Assembly (NCBI RefSeq): GCF_947252345.1
Contig: NZ_CAMXVC010000042.1
Span: forward strand, 1 to 11,650
Origin: an uncultured Finegoldia sp.
GTDB taxonomy: Bacteria > Bacillota > Clostridia > Tissierellales > Peptoniphilaceae
Direction of reading: 5' to 3'
Length of the DNA: 11,650 nt
The translations under genes and the position numbers were made by a program. The notes under the pieces were generated by a model. The model worked only from the letters and a program-made list of their open reading frames with translations. It did not search any database and was not told the origin of the DNA. Below are positions 1-4,858 of the stretch, in pieces. The first letter of the stretch is position 1. The number at the start of each line of letters is the position of its first letter.

Positions 1-87
1 GCGGTCAAATTTTGGCCGGATTTCTGCGATTGAGTTTTCACAATTTTTTCCAGATGACTCGCTTAGTTAAAGCCTTTTATTCTAAAG
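1..87. repeat. 3' arm of long palindromic repeat (copy A)
   Basis: These 87 bases match 480-566 with one mismatch, at position 45 (A here, G at 524). Position 480-566 is the 3' arm of a complete long hairpin, so the window probably opens inside another copy whose 5' arm lies upstream. No reading frame covers it. Confidence 0.85.
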
Positions 88-146
88 GACTCATACCTCA
101 TGGAGGATTTGGGGGAGAAAGTTGATAATTCAACTCTCAAAATCCT

Positions 147-194
147 AAATCCGTTCGCTCGATTTCTACTCGCTCACCGATTTTTGACGGATTT
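147..194. repeat. Short or diverged palindrome of the same family
   Basis: AAATCCGT (147-154) pairs exactly with ACGGATTT (187-194). The context, AAATCCTAAA on the left and TTTTTGACGGATTT on the right with CGCT/ACCG in the loop, resembles the core of the hairpins at 387-562 and 11363-11535. Membership in the family is inferred from this partial similarity. Confidence 0.45.
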
Positions 195-261
195 TTTCGA
201 ATGAATTTTCGTTTGTATGTGTGCTTTCTGACGCTGTTTTAGGATTGAGGAGTTTCGAGAT

Positions 262-298
262 GAAGTGTAGAAAATGGTGTGTAGGTAGGTTTTGAGTG
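262..298. repeat. G-rich spacer block, left copy
   Basis: These 37 bases match 11575-11611 at 33 positions without gaps. In both places the block is followed, after a variable stretch, by a TTTACGTTG-containing motif. This suggests that the two window ends carry pieces of the same larger composite repeat. Confidence 0.75.
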
Positions 299-386
299 AG
301 GGGTAAGTTGTTAGATGGGGTTAGAGAGTTCGTGGCTAGATAAACAGGGGCAGGGTTTTGTTGCTGGATTTACGTTGTTTCATACC

Positions 387-562
387 AGAATAAAAGGTTT
401 AACACGCATCGTCTAGCTTCCAAAAATTGGAAAACAACAAATCTCGAAATCCTAAAATTTGAAGCACGCTAGCGCTTACGCGGTCAAATTTTGGCCGGAT
501 TTCTGCGATTGAGTTTTCACAGTTTTTTCCAGATGACTCGCTTAGTTAAAGCCTTTTATTCT
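387..562. repeat. Long palindromic repeat (copy B, complete hairpin)
   Basis: The two halves are reverse complements over roughly 85 nt each, with small bulges. Pairs from outside in are AGAATAAAAGG (387-397) with CCTTTTATTCT (552-562); GAAAAC (430-435) with GTTTTC (513-518); GAAATCC (446-452) with GGATTTC (497-503); AAAATTTGA with TCAAATTTT; and a GC-rich tip around CGCTAGCG (468-475). It encodes no protein. It could be a foldback MITE, a structured RNA, or a chromosomal structural repeat; the sequence does not decide between these. Confidence 0.85.
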
Positions 563-572
563 AAAGAAAATA

Positions 573-650
573 GGTCGGACAGTTTTGTTCGAATATCTTG
601 TCTCTCGACTTCTACAAAATTTCTTTTGATTGATATTCTTCGTTAAAACT
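573..650. repeat. Shortened palindromic repeat (copy C)
   Basis: GAATATC (591-597) pairs with GATATTC (632-638) and AGTTTT (581-586) pairs with AAAACT (645-650). The first 26 bases (573-598) are identical to 11363-11388, the outer 5' arm of the right-end palindrome. TCTACAAAATTTCTT (611-624 region) matches the 3' side of that element (11489-11503). The central hairpin is missing, so this looks like an internally deleted copy. Confidence 0.7.
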
Positions 651-809
651 CGCTTACTACATTAGGTTTTATAACTATATGTTATATTTTTATTCCAAAT
701 AAAAAATAGCAGATGTTTATAATCATGATAAAACACATAGCAAATATACTTGGTTTGCTATGAATTATGATATTTCATCAACTATTTAAAAAAATATTAA
801 GTTGTTTAT
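651..809. other. AT-rich intergenic stretch downstream of the toxin gene
   Basis: No gene is seen. A perfect 9-bp stem, CATAGCAAA (736-744) with TTTGCTATG (754-762), lies about 50 bases beyond the toxin stop codon on the minus strand. It is followed in that direction by a short T-rich run, so it may be a weak terminator for the toxin gene. CAACT/AGTTG (779-783 and 799-804 region) is a second, weaker candidate. Confidence 0.4.
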
Positions 810-1157
810 CTATAAATCAAATATTTTTGTCATAGAATTTTTTAGCTTTTCAACATCTTCATCATCTAGTTTATAAACGATGTCTCCATAAGCTCTATGT
901 ATAGAAACTTCTATTATTTTATTAACCATTGCGAATGCTTTTTCTTTACTTGGATTATTTTGATATTTTTTACAATCAATTGTGAAGCCACCTCTGTATT
1001 TTTTTCCGGATTTTTTACTAGTAATTGGTACTACTACAAATGTTTTGTGTTCTTTATTAAATACAGTGACAGCTATAGCATAATGTTTTCCTGACAATTC
1101 CCCACCTCTACTATGTGAAAAGTCAATTAAGTATACTCCAAATTTTTCTATATCCAT
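810..1157 (-). CDS. MazF/PemK-like toxin of a putative type III toxin-antitoxin system
   Basis: This 115-residue protein resembles the small beta-barrel endoribonuclease toxins of the MazF/Kid/PemK fold. FGVYLIDFS then GGELSG (residues 18-23) matches the family's opening strands and loop, and VVVPITS (41-47) matches the strand bearing the conserved Thr/Ser. The usual Arg-Pro after the loop is Lys-His here (24-25), so catalysis may differ from classical MazF. I place the start at ATG 1157; a longer frame from GTG 1196 would begin inside a terminator hairpin. The site before ATG 1157 is weak (ACAGAAATAAAA), which suits a poorly translated toxin. No antitoxin protein gene lies upstream, only a promoter, folded repeats and a terminator. 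Expected role: cutting mRNA when released from its antitoxin. The fold assignment is fairly secure; the type III assignment is inference. The gene is AT-rich and lacks the skew of its neighbours. Confidence 0.7.
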   Translation of the reverse strand: MDIEKFGVYLIDFSHSRGGELSGKHYAIAVTVFNKEHKTFVVVPITSKKSGKKYRGGFTIDCKKYQNNPSKEKAFAMVNKIIEVSIHRAYGDIVYKLDDEDVEKLKNSMTKIFDL

Positions 1158-1177
1158 TTTTATTTCTGTGCCGTTGC

Positions 1178-1207
1178 AAAAAATTAGGTGTGCCACGATG
1201 GCACACC
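1178..1207 (-). terminator. Intrinsic terminator between putative antitoxin RNA and toxin
   Basis: A perfect 9-bp stem, GGTGTGCCA / TGGCACACC, with a 3-nt loop is followed on the minus strand by TAATTTTTT. It sits between the promoter and the toxin start, so most transcripts should stop before the toxin and only read-through would express it. This is how type III systems keep antitoxin RNA in excess. Confidence 0.8.
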
Positions 1208-1216
1208 TTCGGTCAA

Positions 1217-1269
1217 CCTTAACGAGTAAGGTTTTTTATCCTTTATAACCGTATCCTTAACGAATAAGG
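1217..1269 (-). repeat. Two palindromic direct repeats with 38-nt period
   Basis: CCTTACTCGTTAAGG and CCTTATTCGTTAAGG (minus strand) differ at one position, which lies in the loop. Each forms a CCTTA/TAAGG hairpin. The copy nearer the toxin extends its stem by one or two pairs (ACCTTA/TAAGGT). They are the core of the candidate antitoxin RNA. Confidence 0.85.
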
Positions 1270-1283
1270 CTTTTGGTGAATTT

Positions 1284-1312
1284 ATTATACCATTAATATT
1301 AAAAATTAACAA
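1284..1312 (-). promoter_or_regulatory. Strong sigma-A-type promoter for RNA/toxin locus
   Basis: On the minus strand, TTGTTA (1312-1307) and TATAAT (1289-1284) are separated by exactly 17 bp. TGG precedes the -10 box, giving an extended -10 (TGnTATAAT). Transcription would start near 1277, about 120 nt before the toxin ATG, leaving room for the repeats and terminator. Confidence 0.85.
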
Positions 1313-1363
1313 GTAATTTTAAGTATATAGAAGGTATAAATTTGTATTACATTAAAGAGAAAA

Positions 1364-1551
1364 AAAGCAGATTACTACAATTGCTGTAGAATATCATCTG
1401 GAGAAAATAAGTATAAATCCAAGCGAAATGAACCGTTAAGAAATCTCACTCGTGCCAGAGCGGAGCTCGCACTTGAGATTTTAGGTTCATAAGCTTAGGA
1501 TTTATTTATTTTCGTAAGCTAGATATTCGGGCAATTGTAGTTTTCTGCTTT
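1364..1551. repeat. 188-bp long palindromic repeat of a second sequence type
   Basis: The outermost 21 bases (1364-1384) pair with 1531-1551 at 19 of 21 positions. Inward pairs are GAATATC (1389-1395) with GATATTC (1522-1528); GAAAATAA (1403-1410) with TTATTTTC (1506-1513); AAATCC (1415-1420) with GGATTT (1498-1503); ATGAACC (1428-1434) with GGTTCAT (1484-1490); AAATCTCA (1441-1448) with TGAGATTT (1474-1481); and a GAGC-GGA-GCTC tip (1458-1468). Sequence differs from the 387-562 element, but the architecture, the GAATATC and AAATCC positions and the GC-rich tip are alike. A foldback MITE is possible; I could not identify a clear target duplication. Confidence 0.85.
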
Positions 1552-1667
1552 GTTTTAATTTATGATGTGTTGGCAATTGTGTTGGCAAAAAGGCTCTCTG
1601 TGTAGTGCGTCTTGGTATATCTTCCGGATTTTTAACTTTTAAGGTTTTCGGCGAGATATTATTCTAC
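1552..1667. other. Intergenic stretch with a short tandem repeat
   Basis: No gene is seen. GTGTTGGCAA occurs twice with a 12-bp period (1567-1576 and 1579-1588). A weak imperfect inverted repeat, ATATCTTCCG / CGGCGAGATAT, spans about 1617-1660. Confidence 0.5.
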
Positions 1668-1696
1668 AAAAAAAGAAGCTATGTTACTAGCTTCTT
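1668..1696 (-). terminator. Intrinsic terminator of lipoprotein gene
   Basis: A perfect 9-bp stem, AAGAAGCTA (1673-1681) with TAGCTTCTT (1688-1696), has a 6-nt loop and is followed on the minus strand by a run of T. It lies 4 bases after the lipoprotein stop codon. The plus-strand side is also T-rich, so it could work in both directions. Confidence 0.9.
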
Positions 1697-1700
1697 GTTT

Positions 1701-2282
1701 TTATTGTAATTTGTCGATTAGTTTTTCCAATGTTTCGAGTTTGATTTGTGGGTCCCAAGTTGCTCCGTTGTCTTTGAGTTCTTGTAGGTATTGTTGTTTG
1801 TTTTGTTTGTAGTAGTCCATCGTGTCTTTTAATCCTTTTATGGATTGTTTGAAGTTTTTGATGTCTTTTACTTCGGATACTTTTTTGGCGAAGTATTCTT
1901 GTGATTTTTCGGGTTTTGTTTCTAGGAATCCACATCTGTTGACTATTTCTACGAATAGGCGGTCCATTTTGATTGATGCACCGGCTGTTGCGTTTTCGTA
2001 TTTTTCTAGTCGTTCGACGATTTCTTCGATGGTTTGTTTTTCGTCGTCGGTCAAGTCTTGTTGTTTGTTGTCTTGTCCGTCTTTATTTTCTTTATTTTCT
2101 TTGTTTTCTTTGTTGTCGTCTGTTTGGTTATTTTGTTGGTTGTCTTTGTTTTCTGTGTTTTCTTTTGCTGTTGTTTGTTGTGGTGCGTCAGGTTTTGTCA
2201 GTGATTGTTCGTTGGAACAAGCTGACAATGATACTGCCATTACCAATGCGAAGACAACTGCAAATTTTCTTAGGTTTTTCAT
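1701..2282 (-). CDS. Putative lipoprotein with charged linker and helical C-terminal domain
   Basis: The 193-residue product begins with a lipoprotein signal: Lys/Arg at 2-6, a hydrophobic segment at 7-18, and lipobox LSAC (19-22). Cys22 would be lipid-modified, anchoring the protein to the outer face of the membrane. Residues about 23-76 are a low-complexity linker rich in Gln, Asn, Lys, Asp and Glu, with three consecutive KEN triplets coded by a 9-bp tandem repeat. Residues about 77-193 look helical and charged (DEKQTIEEIVERLEKYEN, then QSIKGLKDTMDYYKQNK), with one further Cys at 117. I do not recognise a family and assign no function. An AGGAGG site sits 7 nt before ATG 2282, with its own promoter upstream and a terminator downstream, so it is likely monocistronic. 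KEN copy number may vary between strains. Confidence 0.85.
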   Translation of the reverse strand: MKNLRKFAVVFALVMAVSLSACSNEQSLTKPDAPQQTTAKENTENKDNQQNNQTDDNKENKENKENKDGQDNKQQDLTDDEKQTIEEIVERLEKYENATAGASIKMDRLFVEIVNRCGFLETKPEKSQEYFAKKVSEVKDIKNFKQSIKGLKDTMDYYKQNKQQYLQELKDNGATWDPQIKLETLEKLIDKLQ

Positions 2283-2304
2283 AAGCTCCTCCTTGTATAT
2301 TTAT

Positions 2305-2313
2305 ATTATACCA
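2305..2313 (-). promoter_or_regulatory. Extended -10 promoter for lipoprotein gene
   Basis: Minus strand TGGTATAAT fits the TGnTATAAT extended -10. A good -35 is not evident (CTGATT lies 18 bp upstream, TTGGAA 14 bp). It lies between the YdcF stop codon and the lipoprotein start, so the lipoprotein need not depend on the upstream gene. Confidence 0.7.
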
Positions 2314-2359
2314 CTTATTTCATTTTCCAATCAGTTTAATATCTACGATATGTCTACAT

Positions 2360-3286
2360 TTAGATGAGTTGATACGATATCAGCGTGATTGTCACGAGCA
2401 ATATTATGTGAAGTGGAAGGTCGATGTAGACGGATGCGCACAATTCTATGAGGTAGGTGTTCAGTTTGGTGGTTGTTGTCGAGTTTGTGGAGATGATTTG
2501 CCAATTCAATCCCAATTTGTCGCAGATTAGTTTGGTTCTCAATGCGTGAAAGCTGTTGGTGCTGACGCATATTTTTTTGTTTTTGTAGTTGGGGTCGGTC
2601 GTTTGCAGTAGGTTTTTGGTGTTTTTTATGTTTTGTACGGTGTTGGTGGAGGTTTTTTCCAAGAGTATGTCGTCATCTTGGATTTTGTTTTCGATTGCGA
2701 AGTTTTTCATGGCGACGGCTTCTTCAATCTGTCCGTTGGTTTTTCCTCCGGAGAATATCATTGTCGATTTGTCAGTTCTGTAATACGAAAACGATGTGAG
2801 CATTCTCTGTTTGATTAGGTCGGTGAGTTCTGTTCCTTTGAGAGAGCCGCCGAGGACTACGATGTAGTCGTATGGTGGGTCGGGGTGTGATAATTTTAAT
2901 ATGGTGTTTGCCAAGAGGTTCGACAACACTACGCTACTTGTGTAGAAGTTCGCTGATATTATGAATGGGCTTATTTCGTTTGGCTGTGACAGGTTTATGG
3001 CTGTGAGTGCGATGTAGAGTAACAGTGCTGATGAGAGGTGCGATGTTTTGGAATGTGATTTTTTCTTTTCGAGCAGTCTGTATGCGATTACGAATACGAT
3101 GAATGTGTTGCAGATGATGTTGGTCGCCTTGAATATGTTGATTATTGTCGTGGAATTTATGTCGAGCAAGGTGTGGTTTGCGCTTATGAATAATAGAGCG
3201 ATGGATGCTACTGTAAACATCGTTATGAATTTGTGTCTGATGCAGTAGATTAATATCGTCAATGCAATTACAAGTAAAATGTTCAT
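2360..3286 (-). CDS. YdcF/DUF218 (ElyC/SanA-type) membrane protein
   Basis: The protein has 308 residues. The N-terminal 130 residues are strongly hydrophobic with several likely membrane segments (about 1-16, 20-36, 46-70, 86-100, 108-130), and a last segment lies near 286-306. Between them is a DUF218 domain: YDYIVVLGG (139-147), FSGG (178-181), QIEEAVAMKNF (186-196), LLEKTSTNT (208-216) and TNSFHALR (243-250). This order of VLGG, SGG, Glu-rich, S/T-N-T and F-H/R motifs is typical of the family, whose members (YdcF, SanA, ElyC) are linked to cell envelope work; the reaction here is unknown. The start follows AAGGA by 8 nt and an extended -10 promoter. It is divergent from the patatin gene. 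The coding strand is strikingly poor in G and rich in A and C (Thr, Asn and Ile abound), because the gene runs against the skew of the + strand. Confidence 0.85.
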   Translation of the reverse strand: MNILLVIALTILIYCIRHKFITMFTVASIALLFISANHTLLDINSTTIINIFKATNIICNTFIVFVIAYRLLEKKKSHSKTSHLSSALLLYIALTAINLSQPNEISPFIISANFYTSSVVLSNLLANTILKLSHPDPPYDYIVVLGGSLKGTELTDLIKQRMLTSFSYYRTDKSTMIFSGGKTNGQIEEAVAMKNFAIENKIQDDDILLEKTSTNTVQNIKNTKNLLQTTDPNYKNKKICVSTNSFHALRTKLICDKLGLNWQIISTNSTTTTKLNTYLIELCASVYIDLPLHIILLVTITLISYQLI

Positions 3287-3305
3287 TTTTCGTCCTTTCA
3301 GTCAA

Positions 3306-3314
3306 ATTATATCA
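3306..3314 (-). promoter_or_regulatory. Extended -10 promoter for YdcF-like gene
   Basis: Minus strand TGATATAAT (3314-3306) fits TGnTATAAT, 20 bases before the start codon at 3286. No strong -35 is seen at 16-18 bp. It is part of a perfect inverted repeat with the divergent promoter. Confidence 0.7.
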
Positions 3315-3363
3315 TAAAGTGTTCTCTCGCAACTATTTTGTAAGGTTTCGCTATTTGGTTTGA

Positions 3364-3372
3364 TGATATAAT
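3364..3372 (+). promoter_or_regulatory. Extended -10 promoter for patatin-like gene
   Basis: TGATATAAT (3364-3372) fits TGnTATAAT. Transcription would start near 3379, which leaves room for the GGAGG site only if translation begins at 3396. The 13 bases at 3364-3376 are the exact reverse complement of 3302-3314. Confidence 0.7.
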
Positions 3373-3395
3373 TTGATTAGAGAATGGAGGATGGT

Positions 3396-4166
3396 ATGAG
3401 GGCATTGGTTTTGGAAGGCGGAGGAGCGAAGGGATGTTATCAGATGGGAGCTTACAAGGCTTTGAGTGAACTTAAAGTGGAGTTTGATTATGTCGTGGGG
3501 ACTTCCATCGGCGCCATTAATGGGGCGATGATTTGTCAGGGAGATTGGAAGGTTGCGTATGATTTGTGGGAGAATATCAGCTACTGTGATGTGCTCGATT
3601 TGCCAAATGAGGATATGCGCAGTTTTTTGAACGACAGGTTAACGATGGACAATGTGAAAGACAAGTTCAATTTTGTAAAGGGCGTCATTGAAAATCGCGG
3701 TATCGGGGTGAGTGCGTACAAGAATTTGCTCGACAAATACATTGACGAGGACAGAGTGAGAAGCTCCAGTATGAAATTCGGGTTGAACACTTTTGATGTG
3801 AAGAATTTGAAGACGTTGAATTTGTTTATTGATGACATCGAGGATGGTCTATTGAAAGATTATCTGCGTGCGAGTTCCAATTTGATTGTGTTCAAGCAGG
3901 ACAAGATTGACGGAAAGAGGTTGATTGACGGAGGGTATTTGGAGAACAATCCGTACAAGATGGTCGATGGGCTGTGCGATGAGATAGTGATTGTGTCGTT
4001 GAAGCCGTGGACGCTTTCTTACGAGTTGAAGAAAAATCCGAAGTACACTATCATCAAATCGTTCGATGAGAATTTTCCGAATATGTTGGATTTTGAAAAG
4101 GAGAAGACGAGATACGGATTGAAATTGGGATACGATGATACGATGAGGTTGTATTCGAAATTGTAA
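3396..4166 (+). CDS. Patatin-like phospholipase / serine acyl hydrolase
   Basis: A 256-residue patatin-family lipid acyl hydrolase. From the chosen start, GGGAKG (residues 8-13) is the oxyanion-hole glycine loop, GTSIG (35-39) is the nucleophile elbow with Ser37, and DGG (178-180) supplies the catalytic Asp178 of the Ser-Asp dyad. The length is normal for bacterial single-domain members, and no signal peptide or membrane segment is seen, so it should be cytoplasmic, acting on phospholipid or other lipid esters. ATG 3384 is in frame but lies 5 nt from the predicted transcription start and overlaps the GGAGG site (3386-3390), which is well spaced for ATG 3396; I therefore use 3396. It stands alone between a divergent gene and a downstream gene with its own promoter. 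The exact substrate cannot be read from sequence. Confidence 0.9.
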   Translation: MRALVLEGGGAKGCYQMGAYKALSELKVEFDYVVGTSIGAINGAMICQGDWKVAYDLWENISYCDVLDLPNEDMRSFLNDRLTMDNVKDKFNFVKGVIENRGIGVSAYKNLLDKYIDEDRVRSSSMKFGLNTFDVKNLKTLNLFIDDIEDGLLKDYLRASSNLIVFKQDKIDGKRLIDGGYLENNPYKMVDGLCDEIVIVSLKPWTLSYELKKNPKYTIIKSFDENFPNMLDFEKEKTRYGLKLGYDDTMRLYSKL

Positions 4167-4248
4167 TTGCGTGAAGAAATTTTACAAAAAAACAATAAAA
4201 AAATTTAAAAAAATAAAAATTTATGTGGAAAAATTTTTTTGTTAAGTG

Positions 4249-4254
4249 TATAAT
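4249..4254 (+). promoter_or_regulatory. -10 box for the gene at 4295
   Basis: TATAAT lies 41 bases before the start codon, within an extremely AT-rich intergenic region (4167-4294). No convincing -35 is seen. The preceding A/T tracts, with imperfect AAAAATTT pairing, may also help end transcription of the patatin gene. Confidence 0.55.
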
Positions 4255-4294
4255 AATTGATATAGAGAATTTTTGAAAAAAGGAGGTCTGAACA

Positions 4295-4789
4295 ATGAGA
4301 ATAAAAATTAACAACGAAGTAGTTGAAATGATGCTATATTTCTGGCAATCAGCGTCAGAAGGACAAAAGGTTGCTGAATCATTCATTATTGATGTAGCTA
4401 ATAGAGACGAAATGAAACTTATATACAATGACAAATTTGATGAGGAAGCTGTAAGAAGAGTTTTGTCATCTATTACAAACAAAGAGCTTTTGAATGGTGG
4501 AAGTCCTGAAGAAAAGAGATTCTGGAACAACAATATGTGGATGATGGAGGATATGGGTGTAGTTGACCAAATGGTACAACCTATCAAACATTTGAATCTT
4601 GACGGCGTTGAGACAGACAAGAAAGAACTTATCTTCGTTCCTGGTCATATCGACGAGTACTATGATTTGGGAGACAAATTGGTTGTGAACTTCTTCAAGG
4701 TATCTGTTGACATTTTCGGTGGTACAGGTGCTGTCACAATGGACGGGGAAGATTTCAGAGAACACATCATTAAATTATTACAAAAGTAG
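4295..4789 (+). CDS. Conserved hypothetical protein (possibly TDE2712 family)
   Basis: The 164-residue soluble protein has no signal peptide or membrane segment. It begins MRIKINNEVVEMMLYFWQS, has an Arg/Trp/Met-rich central motif (RFWNNNMWMMEDMG, residues about 75-88), then an acidic C-terminal half ending with a probable strand-turn segment (NFFKVSVDIFGGTG). From memory this pattern resembles a small uncharacterised family named after Treponema TDE2712; I hold that loosely and claim no function. AGGAGGT (4281-4287) gives an excellent ribosome binding site. A strong terminator follows directly, so it seems to be a single-gene unit. Codon use (ATC, AAC and GAC more frequent) and balanced composition suggest better expression than its neighbours, an impression I have not computed. 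Confidence 0.8.
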   Translation: MRIKINNEVVEMMLYFWQSASEGQKVAESFIIDVANRDEMKLIYNDKFDEEAVRRVLSSITNKELLNGGSPEEKRFWNNNMWMMEDMGVVDQMVQPIKHLNLDGVETDKKELIFVPGHIDEYYDLGDKLVVNFFKVSVDIFGGTGAVTMDGEDFREHIIKLLQK

Positions 4790-4800
4790 GATTGCTTTAT

Positions 4801-4827
4801 GGGGCTCTTTGTGAGCCCTATTTTTTA
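4801..4827 (+). terminator. Intrinsic terminator after the 4295 gene
   Basis: GGGCTC (4802-4807), loop TTTGT, and GAGCCC (4813-4818) are followed by TATTTTTTATT. It ends only 32 bases before the exporter start codon. Any separate exporter promoter must therefore overlap the terminator, or the exporter relies on read-through. Confidence 0.92.
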
Positions 4828-4858
4828 TTGCAAAAATTGATATTTGAGAGGAGTAATT

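Larger units (their letters stand above)
88..386. other. Non-coding spacer between palindromic repeats
   Basis: I see no plausible gene here. It holds a small hairpin at 119-134 (AGTTGA / TCAACT), a diverged member of the long palindrome family around 147-194, and a G-rich block (262-298) that recurs at the right end. A further short match, GGATTTACGTTG (367-378), resembles the stretch near 11629-11639 and lies in the same order relative to the G-rich block. Confidence 0.6.
1178..1277 (-). ncRNA. Candidate RNA antitoxin (repeat-containing leader transcript)
   Basis: Reading on the minus strand from the predicted start near 1277, the transcript has two copies of a 15-nt palindromic motif, CCTTA-YTCGT-TAAGG (1269-1255 and 1231-1217, one mismatch). 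They are 38 nt apart and each has an A-run before it (AAAAG, AAAAA) and a partly similar tail. A terminator then closes it. Type III antitoxins (ToxI, CptI, TenpI) are RNAs made of tandem repeats of roughly this period, placed between promoter and terminator directly upstream of a toxin of MazF-like fold. Only about two repeats are present, and the second tail diverges. The alternative is a structured 5' leader or attenuator of the toxin gene. Confidence 0.55.

Noticed and set aside
262..298. Possible conserved G-quadruplex in the G-rich block
   Set aside because: Runs are mostly GG only and are not kept between the two copies.
1..660. Possible CRISPR array from repeated sequence
   Set aside because: Repeats are long palindromes of 87-176 bp with irregular spacing, not 25-40 bp repeats with unique spacers of equal length.
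1158..1196. Longer toxin frame starting at GTG 1196
   Set aside because: The GTG lies in the loop of the terminator hairpin and has no ribosome site; the conserved fold begins after ATG 1157.
1178..1277. Possible tracrRNA (promoter, stems, terminator)
   Set aside because: No CRISPR array, cas gene or anti-repeat partner is in the window, and two direct repeats next to a toxin fit a type III antitoxin better.
1822..2367. 181-residue open frame on the + strand opposite the lipoprotein
   Set aside because: It is the complement of a well-supported gene, rich in Ser/Phe/Leu/Cys as expected of an antisense frame, and the lipoprotein has a promoter, ribosome site, signal and terminator.
3384..3395. 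ATG 3384 as start of the patatin gene
   Set aside because: It overlaps the GGAGG site and lies about 5 nt from the predicted transcription start; ATG 3396 fits both site and family N-terminus.
4844..4858. TTG start for the first exporter subunit
   Set aside because: It would put the GAGAGGAG ribosome site inside the coding region; that site is well spaced for ATG 4859.
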